DNA from: Edaphochlamys debaryana
Lineage: Eukaryota; Chlorophyta; Chlorophyceae; Chlamydomonadales
Length of the DNA stretch: 64,000 bases
Assembly (NCBI GenBank): GCA_016858145.1
Contig: JAEHOE010000093.1
Location: forward strand, 372,001-436,000
Direction: 5' to 3'
Shown: in pieces, positions 33,995 to 46,158 of the stretch
How the letters are laid out: every line of letters starts with the position of its first letter
How positions within the stretch are numbered: position 1 is the first letter of the stretch
Notes under the pieces: generated by a model
The model's database searches: none
What the model was told of the DNA's origin: nothing
What the model saw: only the letters and a program-made list of their open reading frames with translations
Program-made: the position numbers and the translations under genes

Positions 33995-34020
33995 GCACCG
34001 GCGCTGGTGAGCGCCGGTGC
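33995..34020. repeat. Perfect 11-bp inverted repeat with 4-nt loop
   Basis: GCACCGGCGCT, loop GGTG, AGCGCCGGTGC. A second, shorter hairpin (AGCCCGAG/CTCGGGCT at 33883-33890 and 33899-33906) lies 90 nt upstream. Confidence 0.8.
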
Positions 34021-36508
34021 TTGCCACGCAGGCTACACAAGGCCCTCGCTGAGCACCTCGCTAACACCTAAAGCTCCAGCTCTAAGAACAACAGGGGTTC
34101 CTAGCTCGGGCGCCGCTTCCCTGCATAAAGTCACTCTGGTTCACGGCAGCGCCCACCGAACCTCCCGCGTCGCTAAAGTAGCCAAGATACCACCTAGTCT
34201 CCTCGCACACACAACACTGCTTGCCGCGCTGCTGGGGCTACTCGCGCCAGCTGCTCTTCTTTGCCGTGACCTTCTTTCCTCCGCCTAAGTCCGCGCACCG
34301 CCGCATTTCTCCTGTTGCTAAGATGCGCCACAAAGAAGATGTTGCCACTGAAGGAAGGGGGAGCGCGCTGAGAAGGCCCAACTTGGCGCCAAGGCCTCGC
34401 GCCTCACGGCGCTCGGCCAGCAAGCTCGGGCACAGATAACAATCGTCGATAATTTACAACCCAACGGCAACCCGTCCGAAAGGTCGGGGAACAGCGACAC
34501 CGCTCAGTCCTTGGCCACCCGCGAGTTTGCGCGACAACACCATACGCACGACTCCGAATGCATAGACTTGAGTGCGCCATAATTCACCGTCGCCCTGAAG
34601 GGGCACGCCACGGTGTGCCGGGTCTGGCACGTACCCGCTCGGGCTGTTTCCCCCCCACCGGCTTCACCCCGCAAAGCGGTAAAGACGCCGACAAGGGCCC
34701 GAACCGCGACCACGCAAGCAGGTCAAGACCTCACTTGAGTACGCAAGCACTTGCGGCCCGTAAGGTTCGAGGCTCGAAGACCAGGGTGGAAGACTTGGAA
34801 CTCGAGTCGAACTTGTGGAAGCTAGTCGCGGCCAAGAGCGAGGCTGCAAGCCCTTGTGCAGCTGCGTGCTGGGCTGGTGGGGAGGCACAGCTGTTGATAG
34901 AGCAATGGAGGCGGGGAGATAGAGCCGTAGGGTTTCAGGGGTGCTGCAATGGGGGCGCCAGCCACCACGGGCCTTCATGCCCACCCGCCACGCGCGCGCC
35001 ACTCTCTGCCCACCCCCCAGCCCCCACGCGTGTGCCACTTTCTGCCACTCTGCCAACCCCCATCAGCCGGGGCTTCCCAGCCTTCCTTGCCTCTTAGCAG
35101 CTCTAATGACCCAAGCCCACAGCCTGAGAATCTGTCGAGGCCGCCAAGCCCGGTTTGGGGCTGGGGGGCCGCTTGGTTCCCGAGGACTCGCCTGCCGTGG
35201 CTGTATCTCCCTCCGCCAGACACAGCCAACCGTGCAGCCCTGGCTAGCTAGCGGGTTACGTGCAGCACTCACTCACAGACAAATTAACAACCCTCTTCTA
35301 TTTTCGCTTGGTTGTAGCCCGTCCCCCCTGCTCCTTGATCAGGGACAGGTGCCGTGGATGGCCAGACTCGGCACGGTCCCGCCCACGCACGCACATTGCC
35401 AACGTGCAGCGCCACAGTGACTGCGCCAGAGGTGCCTCTGGTGATATTAACGCAGGTGAGCGCGTTCAGGTGAGCCCAGACGTCTGTCTTAGCAGCGCGT
35501 GTTGCGCCTGTGTGCGGGCTTGCGCGCCAGGGTGCGCCCCAGGTGCGCCCCCACGTCGAAAGCGGTCACACACGAGTGGAAACGCGGCAAAACCCGTCAC
35601 GATCCAAACTTTTTGCATACGCCTTCTAGTTACTGTTGCGCATAGGCCGAGCTCTCCAGTGTGCCACAAGTTGCAATCCTCATCGTGACACAGGCCGGTA
35701 CTTGCGCACTTACCCTGGAGGTTGCTTACAAGACAGGTCAGCGTAATCTGCTGGCGGATGGACAATTGGCATCCCGGGGGAGGCACGTCCTTCCCAGAGT
35801 ACCGCCGTATTCAGCCAGCCGCACCTCCAGAGACGGTGTGTGTACCAGGAGGGTGCTCCCGCACCTGCTACCCCGTGCGCATAGGAAGGACTATCGCGCT
35901 GAGATGCAATAATAATACAGTTGCCACTGTGCGACCACAGTTCCCAGACTTCGGTCGACGGTTGTCGGCTTCGCGCTCTCACCGAGGCCACACACGCCTT
36001 AATAGCGCTCTCTAGCTTACGTGACACCATAGGCCTAGCACTGTACTGGCCTGGCTTTGAAGAAAGTAGCTGACTTCCATTTCTGGAGATAGGCTCTGTA
36101 GGCCTGGCGCTGTCCAGCCTCCTCTTGTCACATTGTTGTGGTGTGGCGACTGTCGGGCAGGATGGTCTTGCTGGGCCGCAAGCGTTCAGGCCACATGCTC
36201 GGCGTCTGAGCGCACTCTGCGAGCTTGCCGCCCTGCTGGGGAGACCTCGGCAGCAGTAAAGACGTCTACCGAGGATGTCGTCGATCATCGCGGCTGAGCG
36301 GCCGACCTGTTCGGGTCTTGTTCTGGAGGAGGCGCGGCAGAAGCCGCCCGCCAGGCGGCACCCGCCGGCCCTCACCGCCTGCTCGCCGGCCTCCTGCCCC
36401 GATCCAACTGCTGAGACGGATGCGGGGACGGACCAAAGCTGCTGGGGGATAGAGGGGCGCCCTGACGCCGCTGTCAGAGCTACGGCGGGGCCAGGCGGTG
36501 ACGCTGTG

Positions 36509-39500
36509 ATGGCATGGTCACGGCGGTCAGACGACCGACGGAGGCAGAGCTGGAGACGCAACATCGCTGAGAGATGCGATGGCTGTGTCGGTACAGCCCT
36601 GCTGGTCCCACTGCTGGCCGCCCTAATGCTGCTGGTGCCAGCGCCGGCGGCCGGGCAGCTGTCTCCTCCTCGGCCACCGCCGATGCCCGTGGGCCGCTCC
36701 TGCCCGGGGATGCCGTACGATTGCATGACGTTACAAACGTCGTACGCCATCGACAACGCGACGTTCACATACTCGGCCGGGGGCCTCGGCGCTTGCTCGG
36801 GGAATCTCTCGGGCCCGCCCGTGATGACCTACTGCCAGCAGGGCCCGCCCGCGAAGCCTTGGGACAAATCGGCGTGGTGCTCCACAAACGTCAGGGTGCG
36901 TGCGTGCGCGCGCGCTCAGGGGCGGCCGGCCTGCGTGAGGGTGGAAGCTGTGTGCTGGTGTTTGGCGAGGCGGGAACGGTGGAGGGATGCGAGCGGGCTC
37001 CGCCACTACCGCGGCGGCTCACGTCCCTTGTCGCCCCTGCCCCCACGCTGCGCAGAACAACGTGACAGCTACGGTTTGGTTTGACCAAGCGCTGTGGGCG
37101 TGGGAGGTCGGCGTTTTCGTGGTGGATTGTCAAGTGGGCTTCTTGTCAGGCAAGTCACGGCAGGCGCTGCCCCGCGGTGCACATGGGGGGTCATCAAACC
37201 CGACGCTCAGGCCCCGCCCCTGCCACGGCTTCAACACCTTGTGACCAAGCCCGCAGATTTATAGACAGCCCCTACACCCCATTGCAGAGGGAAGTTCCTA
37301 AAAGCTGCTTTGGTAGCGCGGTCGACTCATTCCCCTTACCACCCCAACTCCCGCACAGGTGCTCTTCAGCTCCTCTTAGCCAACGGGGGCAGGGTTAATG
37401 TAACCTGTCCGGACGATATCTGCCCCTTCGGTGCCGGCACGTGTACGAGCTACGGCGTGTACTGGGCGTCGTGCGTGCTGCCGACACCTTTGCAGTACGG
37501 TGCGTGCACAAGCTGCCATGAGCAATGTGCAGAGGGCGCCTGCCTCGTGTGTCCAAAAGCACCCGGGGGCAAGCGGCAATGCGTATGGGAATGCGTAGTG
37601 GTTATGTGCAAGCGAGTGACAAGCGAGCCTGCAACCCTGCCTCGTGTATTTGCGTGCTAGGTAACGAGGAAACTGTAAGCAAGCGGAAAGCCCAGCGAGA
37701 GGCGTGTATTTGTGTGTGAAGGGCTGCTCGTGTATTTGTGTGTGTGGGGGGGGGGGGGCAGGTTGTTGCGCGTGCAGAGCTGCCATTCCGGACCTTTACC
37801 TCTACCCCGTGTTAGCTTGGCGAGGGGTTTTGGGAAGGCGTCGCAGCGAAGACGCTGCAAGAAGGGCTTGCCAGCCGGAAGCTGGGGTCCAGTACCTCAT
37901 TGAAGGGTTGCGGGCAAGTGAGCTTAACATGCACGTTCGCTTGCTCCCCTCCCATCGCAGTGGTCGGCATGTCGTTCCTCATCACCGGGGATGGAGAGAA
38001 GTCCATAGACGCAGTGCGCATGACGGGATACCCCAACGCGCCACCTCCGCCCTCACCCCCGCCCCGGCCCAGCCCACCACCAAGTCCACCGCCCAGTCCA
38101 ACGCCCCCCAGTCCGAGGCCTCCAAGCCCGCCCCCACCAAGCCCACCGCCCAGCCCACTGCCGCCGAGCCCGCCCCCGCCATCGCCTCCTCCACCGAATC
38201 CCCTGCCCCCGAGCCCACCTCCTTCACCTCCCCCTCCGCCGCCATCACCGCCGAGCCCACCCCCGCCGTCGCCTGCTCCTCCAAGCCCCGATCCGCCAAG
38301 TCCGCAGCCTCCGTCACCACCGCCAAGACCCCCTCCGCCCAGCCCTAAGCCTCCGTCCCCTCCTCCTCCTAGCCCGCTGCCGCCGAGCCCGCCGCCGCCG
38401 TCGCCCCCGCCCCCAAGCCCAGACCCACCAAGCCCTCTGCCCCCTTCACCCCCTCCACCTAGCCCCCTACCACCCAGCCCGCCGCCGCCATCCCCTACTC
38501 CCCCTAGCCCTGAGCCCCCCAGTCCCTTCCCACCCTCGCCGCCCCCTCCAAGCCCGCTACCTCCAAGCCCCTTGCCACCCTCACCCCCTCCACCGAGCCC
38601 GGAGCCTCCGTCCCCATCTCCCCCAAGCCCATCTCCCCCAAGCCCGGAACCTCCTAGTCCTGAACCGCCGAGCCCAGAGCCACCTTCGCCTCCTCCGCCT
38701 AGCCCCGAGCCGCCAAGCCCTCTCCCCCCTTCACCCCTGCCTCCCAGCCCAACGCCTCCCAGCCCTCAGCCCCCTGGCCCCCCACCTCCGTCCCCGGAAC
38801 CGCCCAGCCCCGAGCCGCCCAGCCCGCCTCCTCCTTTGTATCCGCCCAGCCCACAGCCGCCAAGCCCTTTTCCCTCGTACCCACCCTCTCCAAGCCCAGA
38901 ACCCGTTCCCCGACCCCCATACTCTCCGGAGTACATTAGCCCTCTCGGCCCCAACCGACCTCCCTTCTCCCCGGAGTATATCAGCCCTCTCGGCCCCAAC
39001 CGACCCCCTTTCTCTCCGGAGTACATCAGCCCTCTCGGCCCCAACCGACCCCCTTTCTCTCCGGAGTACATCAGCCCTCTCGGCCCCAACCGCCCCCCTT
39101 TCTCTCCGGAGTACATCAGCCCTCTCGGCCCCAACCGCCCCCCTTTCTCTCCGGAGTACATGCAGCCTGTCGGTCCAAACCACCCCCCTCTTTACCCATC
39201 CCCACTGAGCCCGCTTCCGCCAAGCCCGCAGCCACCGTCACCATCTCAGCCAAGCGCTGTACTCCTCAAACCCATGCGCCCTCCTGCACCCTCGCCTCAA
39301 TACAGGCGCAGACCCCTCCCTCCAAGCCCCCATCCCTCTCCTCCTCCATCTCCTCTTCCTCCTTCTCCTCCGTCTCCTCCTCCTTCTCCTCCTCCCCCGC
39401 CGCCTCCTCCTCCTCCCCCGCCTCCCCCTCCCCCTCCTCCCCGCCAGCAAGAGCCCGTGGAATCCCCTCAACCTCCGACCACACCCTCCAGCCCCCAGCC

Positions 39501-42500
39501 GCCGAGCCCGCACCCGCCTTCAAAGCCACTCCCGAGCCCAGAGCCTCCTGCCCCCCAGCCTCCATCACCTTCACCCTATACCCCAGAGCCGTCAAAGCAC
39601 TCGCCTGCGCCAGAGCCACCCACCCCGCTGCCTCCAAGCCCTCTCCCGCCATCGCCTGCACCGCCTAGCCCAGTGCCGCCGAGCCCGGTGCCGCCAAGCC
39701 CACCGCCTCCCTTAGCGCCGTCCCCAAGCCAGGATACGCGCCGCCCTTACCCGCCATCGCCTGTGGTCTCAAGCCCGAAGCCGCCAAGCCCGGCTCCTCC
39801 CTCACCTGCCGCCAAGCCCTCCCCTTCACCATCACCCAGCCCGGAGCCCTCCCCCAGCCCGGAACCATCACCCAGCCCAGAGCCCTCCCCCAGCCCGGTA
39901 CCCTCCCCGTCCTCGAGCCCAGCGCCGTCTCCCTCGCCCTTACCTACCCCCAGCCCAGAGCCGCCCAGCCCTCCCCCTCCCTCCCCCTTACCCTCACCCG
40001 CGTCCCCAAGCCCCGAGCCGCCCAGCCCGCTCCCTCCCTCCCCTGTGCCTCCCAGCCTGGTGCCCACAAGCCCTCTCCCTCCCTCCCCCGGGCCTCTCAG
40101 CCCGGATCAACCAAGACAGATTGCCCCATCGCCCCCACTTCCCAGCCCGAGAGCGCCAAGGACCCCCCGCCGGAGCCCCTCGCCCCCTCGCCCTCAGCCT
40201 CCCAGCCCTACACCCCCCAGGCCTTCGCTGCCTCCGCAGTTCCCACAGCCTCCGAGCCCAGAGCCTTCCTCCCCGCAGCCTCCGCCGGGGCTACCACCGC
40301 CCCCGCCACCACCGATGCCACCGCCATCCAGCCCCCTGCCTCCACCTCCGTCGCCCCCCAGCCCAGGGCCCCCAGCGCCACCCGTGCCTCCGCCGCCCGT
40401 CCGCCCAAGCCCCACGCCTCCGAGCCACAAGCCCCCCTCCACTCCTCCTCCTAGCCCGGAGCCCCCAAGCCCTCAGCCCCCTGGTCACCCCCCTCCTTCC
40501 CCGTCTTCACCCAGCCCCCAGCCGCCGAGCCCGCCCCCGCCCTCTATCCCTGCCCCAAGTCCCCTGCCGCCCAGCTCTGCACCGCCCAGCCCTCTCCCGC
40601 CTTCGCTGCCTCCTCCGAGCCCGGAGGCCCCCAGCCCGCAGCCCCCGGAACCCGTGCCTCCTTCTCCACTTCTTCCCAGCCCGGAGCTGCCAAACCCCGA
40701 GCACCCGGCTCCAGCTCCGCCGTCCCCTCAGCCCCCGATCCATCCACCGCCTACCCCCGTCACCCCGTCGCCGCCTGCTCCAAGCCCGGAACCACTCACT
40801 CCCTCGCCAGCGCCGCCGCCAACCCCCAGCTCAGAGCCCCCGAGCCCATCCCCACCTTCACCGCCGCCCCCGAGCCCCCAGCCCCCGAGTCCGCAGCCTC
40901 CCAGCTCTCCGCCACCTGCTCCCCAGCCTCCCAGCCCGTCACCGCCAAGCCCCTTGCCCCCGTCCCCACCGCCTCCCAGACCAACCTCACCAAGCCCGCT
41001 ACCGCCGAGCCCTCAACCGCTCGCGCCGCCCCCGCCCAGCCCCCAGCCTCCCAGTCCACCGCCACCGTCTCCCCCTTCCCCCTCACCCCCCAGCCCAGCG
41101 GTCCCCAGCCCCCTTCCACCCTCTCCCTTGCCCCCCAGTCACCCACCGCCCAGCCCACTTCCACTTTCGCCTCCGCCTCCCAGCCCTGAGCCACAGCCCC
41201 CTCCACCTGCCTCGCCTGAACCCCCGTCGCCCGCACCCCCAAGCCCCATGCCACCCTCCCCCGAGCCCCCGAGCCCCAAGCCGCCCCCTCCGCCGCTGCC
41301 CGCAACACCTGCGCCTCCACCGCCCTCGCCTCCGCCCTCACCTCCGCCCCTGTCGCCGGATGCGCCTCTTCCCTCGCCCGCGCAGCCCAGCTCAGGAACA
41401 CTTGTACCCTCGCCGTTAACATCCAGCCCTCCGCCACTGCCGCCGCCATCGCCACCCCCCCTGCCGCCCAAGCCCCCTCCGCCCCTGCAGCCCCTCTTGC
41501 AGCCGCCCTCCCTTCCCTCGGAGTTTCTAGACACCTCGGGTCAGCCCGCGGCTGTGCTTGAGGTCGAGAAGAACACTACAGTTGACATGGACCTAACAGC
41601 CCTCTCGGATGCGGAGCTCTTGGCACTGTTTCCCGGATGCTCGAGCGTCAAGCCGACGGCAGTTGTGGTGGGCATGCCTGTTGGCATCGGCGGCCCCGCG
41701 AGTGGAGTGAGTCAGGGGTTATGGCTTTCCAAGATGTTGGCTTGGCAGGCCCTTACGTGTTGCGCCGTACACTCGTACTGACATGTCTCCGTGTGCTCGC
41801 AGGGGCCTTGCGATGCGTCCACCCTCTCAGCCCTCAACCAGGGCTTCGGCTTTACGGACATGCTGGATCCAGGCACAAAGACCACCCTCTCCTGCGGCGG
41901 TGCCACGCTCACGCACAGCACCGCCGACACCAGCACCAGCCCCACCCCAAGCCCCGCACGCCGCCGCTCGCTGCTTGCCTCTGGAGACAGCGCCGGCGGG
42001 AGCTCCAGCGGCAGCAGCGGCTGCAGCTCCTCGGTGGGCGTGTCTATCCGCACGCCCGTCTCCGCGTCTTCCGACAACATTGCCTCTGATGTCTACAGCA
42101 CCTACTCCTCCTGGGCGGCTTCGTCGGGAGGCTCGGCCGGCAACATCCCCGTCTGCTCGCCCAGCGCCTCCCAAATGACAGTCGCCACAGAGGTGAGGGC
42201 GGTTTGCAAATGTTCTCATAGCGTGACAGGGACGTAAGACTGTGTCAGTCCTACTAAGCCCTCCGCCCCCTCGTTCCCTGCACGTTGCACCAGGTGACGG
42301 CGGTCTACACGGTTCCTCTCAATTCGAGAGGCGCTGCTGCGGTGGCTTCGGCATGCAGCTCAGGAACTGCGTCGGACCAGATTGCGGGGCTGGAAGGCAC
42401 GGACTGCTCCGTATCAGTGCCAGCTGCCACCGCCAACCAGCAGGTAGTACGGCATCTGCTCCTCCCTATTCCTAGTTCCGGGCCCGTGAGAGGATTCGCT

Positions 42501-45500
42501 GAGTGCAAAATAAGATTCCATCCGTCACCCTCACCTCGTATAACCGCCCTATCCTGTTCGCAACCATCCTGATCCCACTCACCCACCCTCAAACCTTCCG
42601 CAGCAATCGTCTGGCGACTCTTCAGGTTCCGGTTCCAGTGGTGGCGGCGGCAGCAGCAAGTCCGGAGCTCCTGCGGTGGTCATTGGCGTTATCGTGGCGG
42701 CATGTGTGGCTGGCATCGCCGTGGTTGCGGTGATAGCTGTTGTCGTACAGAAGAAGCGGGTGCAGCACCGCAACCTCATGATCCTCAAGGTACGGCACAG
42801 ATCTCTACATGCGTAGGAAGCGATTACGTGCTTGGGGGTGCAGGCGCCGGTGTGCTTGACCGCAGAACGGGTCAAAGGGTCCGGCCTCTCAAACTATCCT
42901 GTTGCATCCGCACAAACCGCTTACAAGCAACCTCTGCCCCTTGTCCACAGGAGCGCCAGAACCGGGAGTACATCACTCTGGACGAGAATGGCCAGCCCCG
43001 TGCAGCACCGCTTGGCCGCGCGCTCAAGGCCTCCCAGCTTGGCCGCGTGTACAAGAACAAGCGCCGCGCCCGCGGCAGCAGCGGCGACAGCGAGGGCAAC
43101 GTCTTTTCCGCAGTCGCCGCAGCCACAGCAGCCGCGGCAGCAACGACACGCTCTCGGTCCACTGACACCAGCACCGCAGGCGGCAACCAGCTCGCCCCGC
43201 AGGGCAACAGCGCCAGCCAGAATACGGATGGCGGCGGCGAGTCAGACGATGACAATGAGGCTGGGGCCGGGAGCGCCAAGCGCGCTGCCGTTGCGGGACC
43301 TGGTGGCACTGCCACGCGCGCCAAGCAGGGCGCCAAGAAATCACTCCCGCCTGCCTGGCGAGGCACACGCCGCACAGCGGTGGGCACAACGAGCCGGCTT
43401 AAGCCGGCCGGTACGGCGCCCCGGATGCGAACGGTGTCCGGCCCGGCTTCTTACCAGGGCGCGGGACGCACGTCTGGGGAGTCGATGGACATGGAGCCCG
43501 ATGAAGAGTCGGAGGAGGTGCAGCCCCGAGCTGTGGGATACCGCATGGACGACACTGATGAGCAGCCGACGGGCGTCAGCACCGCGCCTGGAGGTAGCAC
43601 CAGTCCAAAGGCCACCACGGCCCTGGACGTCAGCCAGCGGGGGATCAGCACCAGCGCCGTCACTGCCGCCGCGGTGTATGCGAGCATGCCACTCAGCCCG
43701 CCGCGCGCCTTCACAGCGCCGGCACCGGGCGCAGGTGGCGACATCTCCTCCGCAGCCTCGCCAGCCATACTTTCGAGCGACGACGAGCCAGACTATGACA
43801 TTGGGCCTTCCGTCAGTCAGACCTGCGAGGCGGGTGTTGCGCTGGGCTTCCCGCGGCCACAGACCACATCCGGCGCCGCCAACACGTCGCCACGGTACAC
43901 TGCCGGCGGCGCCCTGCTGCGGCCCAAGCGGGCCTTCAGCAATGACATCCCCGGGGCCGACAGGCAGGGACCAACGCCTGTTGCCATGGCGGCACACCCG
44001 CCAGGCACCCCCGACCGGACCTCCCTCCAGGGCCCCAACACCACCCAGCCGACGCCGTTCACCACCGGCCGCCTGACGGATGCCCTGTCCGGGACCCACC
44101 TCTCGGTTCCACACAAGGCCGAACCCGCGTCGCCCAGCCGGGAGGGTGTGCGTTGGTCCATGGCGGGTACGGGTGCAGGCCGTGTGTCACCCGGCCGGCG
44201 CATCTCACCCGGGCCCACGTCGCCGGGCCGCAGCATGCGGCTGCGCAGCCACCACCAGAGCGAGCACGGGGCCGCCGGCGACAATGACGCCATGGATGCC
44301 CTGGCCTCGGCCCTGGCCGCGGCTACCCACACCCTGGCGGGGCGGCACATCACGCCAACACGGTGAGGCCGGTGCAGCACCTGCTGTGGTAGGGAGATCA
44401 GGGAGGGGGGGTGGGTGGGAACAATGAGGATGTCCCTGCCACCTCGCTGCCTTGCCTCTGACTCCTCGGCCCGTCTGTCTGTGCCCTTCTGGTCTGCAGG
44501 AGCCGAGGCGCCCAGCCCCGTCTACAGGTCCAGCGGACCCGTGGCCGCGCCAGCATGGGCGGCGAGCGCCTGGCCGCCGCCACACTCCCACCCCGCTCCA
44601 CCACCCTGGGCGAGCAGCTGCGCCTGCCCGTGGGCGGCACGGAACCCGGCCCCAACGTCGGGCCGCGCAGCACCGACGTCGTCACAACATACAAGAGCGC
44701 CCCAGGCGACACCCACATCCCGGCCATTGACGACGTGGAGGCCGGCACCGCCGAGCGGCCCCTGGGTCAGCCCACGCTCCAGATGTCCGAATCGCGGCTC
44801 AACCGCATCACCACGTGGCGCCAGGAGGCGAGCCGCCTCACCGCGACGGGTGGCCGCAACAGCCCGCTGGGCCCACGGGCAGCCGGCAACGTCGCCAGCG
44901 CGGGCGGCAGCCCAACGCCCTCACGCGGCCAGTCCGTGTTGCGTGGTGGGGCCCTCGGCACCACCGACGGCGCGACAGGGCCATCGACGGCGCCTGCAAC
45001 CATGGGCCGCATGTCCTCCACTGATGGCGTCCCCGCACGGAGTGGCACGCGTCCGGGCAACAGCAAGGGCGTTGAGTGGCCGGCCCTCATCCGGCCGAGC
45101 CTTGACGTGTCCTCGCTTGGGCAACACGGCGGCCCGGAGCTGACCGTGCGGCCCGGCCACCAGTCCTACCCGGGCCAGCGCGTTTCCTCGCCCGGGCCGC
45201 AGCCATCATCGCCGCTGGCGAACGTCGCACCGCATCCGTGGGACGACGACACGGGCTCCCCGCGGCGCCTCGCGGCCGTGCACCAGGCCTCCTCGCCTCT
45301 AGCAAGTGTGGGCGGCCTACCCAAGGCCATGAGTAAGCGCATCCTTAACCAGTGGCCATCGGCGCGTGTGCGCCCCACTGACGAGGCCCAGCTTCCCGGA
45401 GCAACTGGCGAGCCGCCGCGTGTGCCTGGTGGCAGTGGTGCCACGACCCCCACCGGTGGAACCCCCGGCTACGCCAGTCCGGTGACACAGCCCGCGCCGC

Positions 45501-46158
45501 CCGCGCTCGTGGGTGCTGGCTTCTCGCCCGCAACAGCGCCTCCACGCCGCGCGCTGGGCCCGACGACGGCGGCAGCCGAGTGGGCTGGCAGCCCCATGGG
45601 CCGTTCCTCCCTGCGGGGCTCTGACGCCTGCCTGCGTGACGCGTGGCATATGGACGCGACCGAGGTGGTCGCGGCTGGCGCGTCCTTCACTGCCGTGGAT
45701 ACGCTCACTCCGTCAACCACGCACCAGCAGAGCTACATGCCTGTGCAGCGGAACAACCTGATGCAGGGGTCCCCGAGCAGCGGCGCCGGCAACACGGGCC
45801 CCGAGGACAGCGGCGGGACGCACAGGTGGGCTTGGGATGGGGGGCGTGGGGGCGGCAGCATCGTCCTACATGGTAGATCTGCTGGATGCGCTGTACTGCA
45901 CGGCTCCGCGGCATGCCACTTAGACGCGAGAGCCTTGCTTGTGCTCACAAATTCTTCTGCACCCGTGTGCCCTTTCACAGCGGCACGCTCTTCCACTGGC
46001 CCGCCAACCCGCCGCAGGCCAGGGCGCCGGCGGCAGTCTCCGTAACGCCCACTGCGAGCGTGATGCAGGGGCGGCGGATGGTCCATCCACCGCCCTCGAG
46101 CCCGGACAGCCCGCCGCCTAATCTTGCCGGCATGAGGTCTGGCTCTGGCCCGTTCTGA
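36509..46158 (+). CDS. Giant transmembrane hydroxyproline-rich glycoprotein B
   Basis: Exons 36509-36895, 37056-37149, 37359-37499, 37961-41706, 41803-42192, 42294-42443, 42604-42789, 42951-44362, 44500-45825, 45981-46158 (TGA). They sum to 8,010 nt, exactly 2,669 codons plus stop. A charged N-terminus (a more upstream in-frame ATG at 36275 exists) leads into a signal segment ending [10 protein letters not shown] Cys-rich N domain in three exons contains SCPGMPYDC and NVTCPDDIC. The roughly 1,160-residue SPPPP shaft is open in one frame throughout, unlike paralogue A. The C domain has [19 protein letters not shown], matching A, then Ser/Gly-rich stretches. One transmembrane helix ([20 protein letters not shown], about 1658-1686) precedes a QKKR stop-transfer and a roughly 980-residue Ser/Thr/Pro/Gly-rich cytosolic tail. 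The second intron begins with GC, not GT (37150). Likely a plasma-membrane to wall linker or matrix sensor; this is inference, as no family name could be assigned to its globular domains. Confidence 0.85.
38922..39190 (+). repeat. 45-nt coding repeat [15 protein letters not shown] in HRGP B
   Basis: Five nearly identical 15-residue units plus a sixth diverged one ([11 protein letters not shown]) interrupt the SPPPP shaft. Each carries one Tyr, one Glu, one Asn and one Arg. Near-identity at DNA level implies recent amplification or conversion. Confidence 0.92.

Larger units (their letters stand above)
30984..36508. other. Intergenic region between the two HRGP paralogues, no supported gene
   Basis: It starts with the 3' UTR of HRGP A. 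The middle (about 32.5-34.1 kb) is rich in short direct repeats and hairpins, listed separately, and differs in texture from the flanks. Open frames such as 32675-33016 and 33246-33626 show no recognisable domain or splice pattern. The last kilobase should hold the promoter of HRGP B. Confidence 0.5.

Noticed and set aside
38766..40067. Minus-strand repeat frames opposite HRGP B ([14 protein letters not shown] type)
   Set aside because: Antisense image of the [12 protein letters not shown] repeat; composition shadows only.
20680..46158. Naming the two HRGPs as pherophorins
   Set aside because: Pro-rich shafts are shared, but I could not see the pherophorin Cys pattern in the N or C domains, and pherophorins lack a transmembrane helix and long cytosolic tail.
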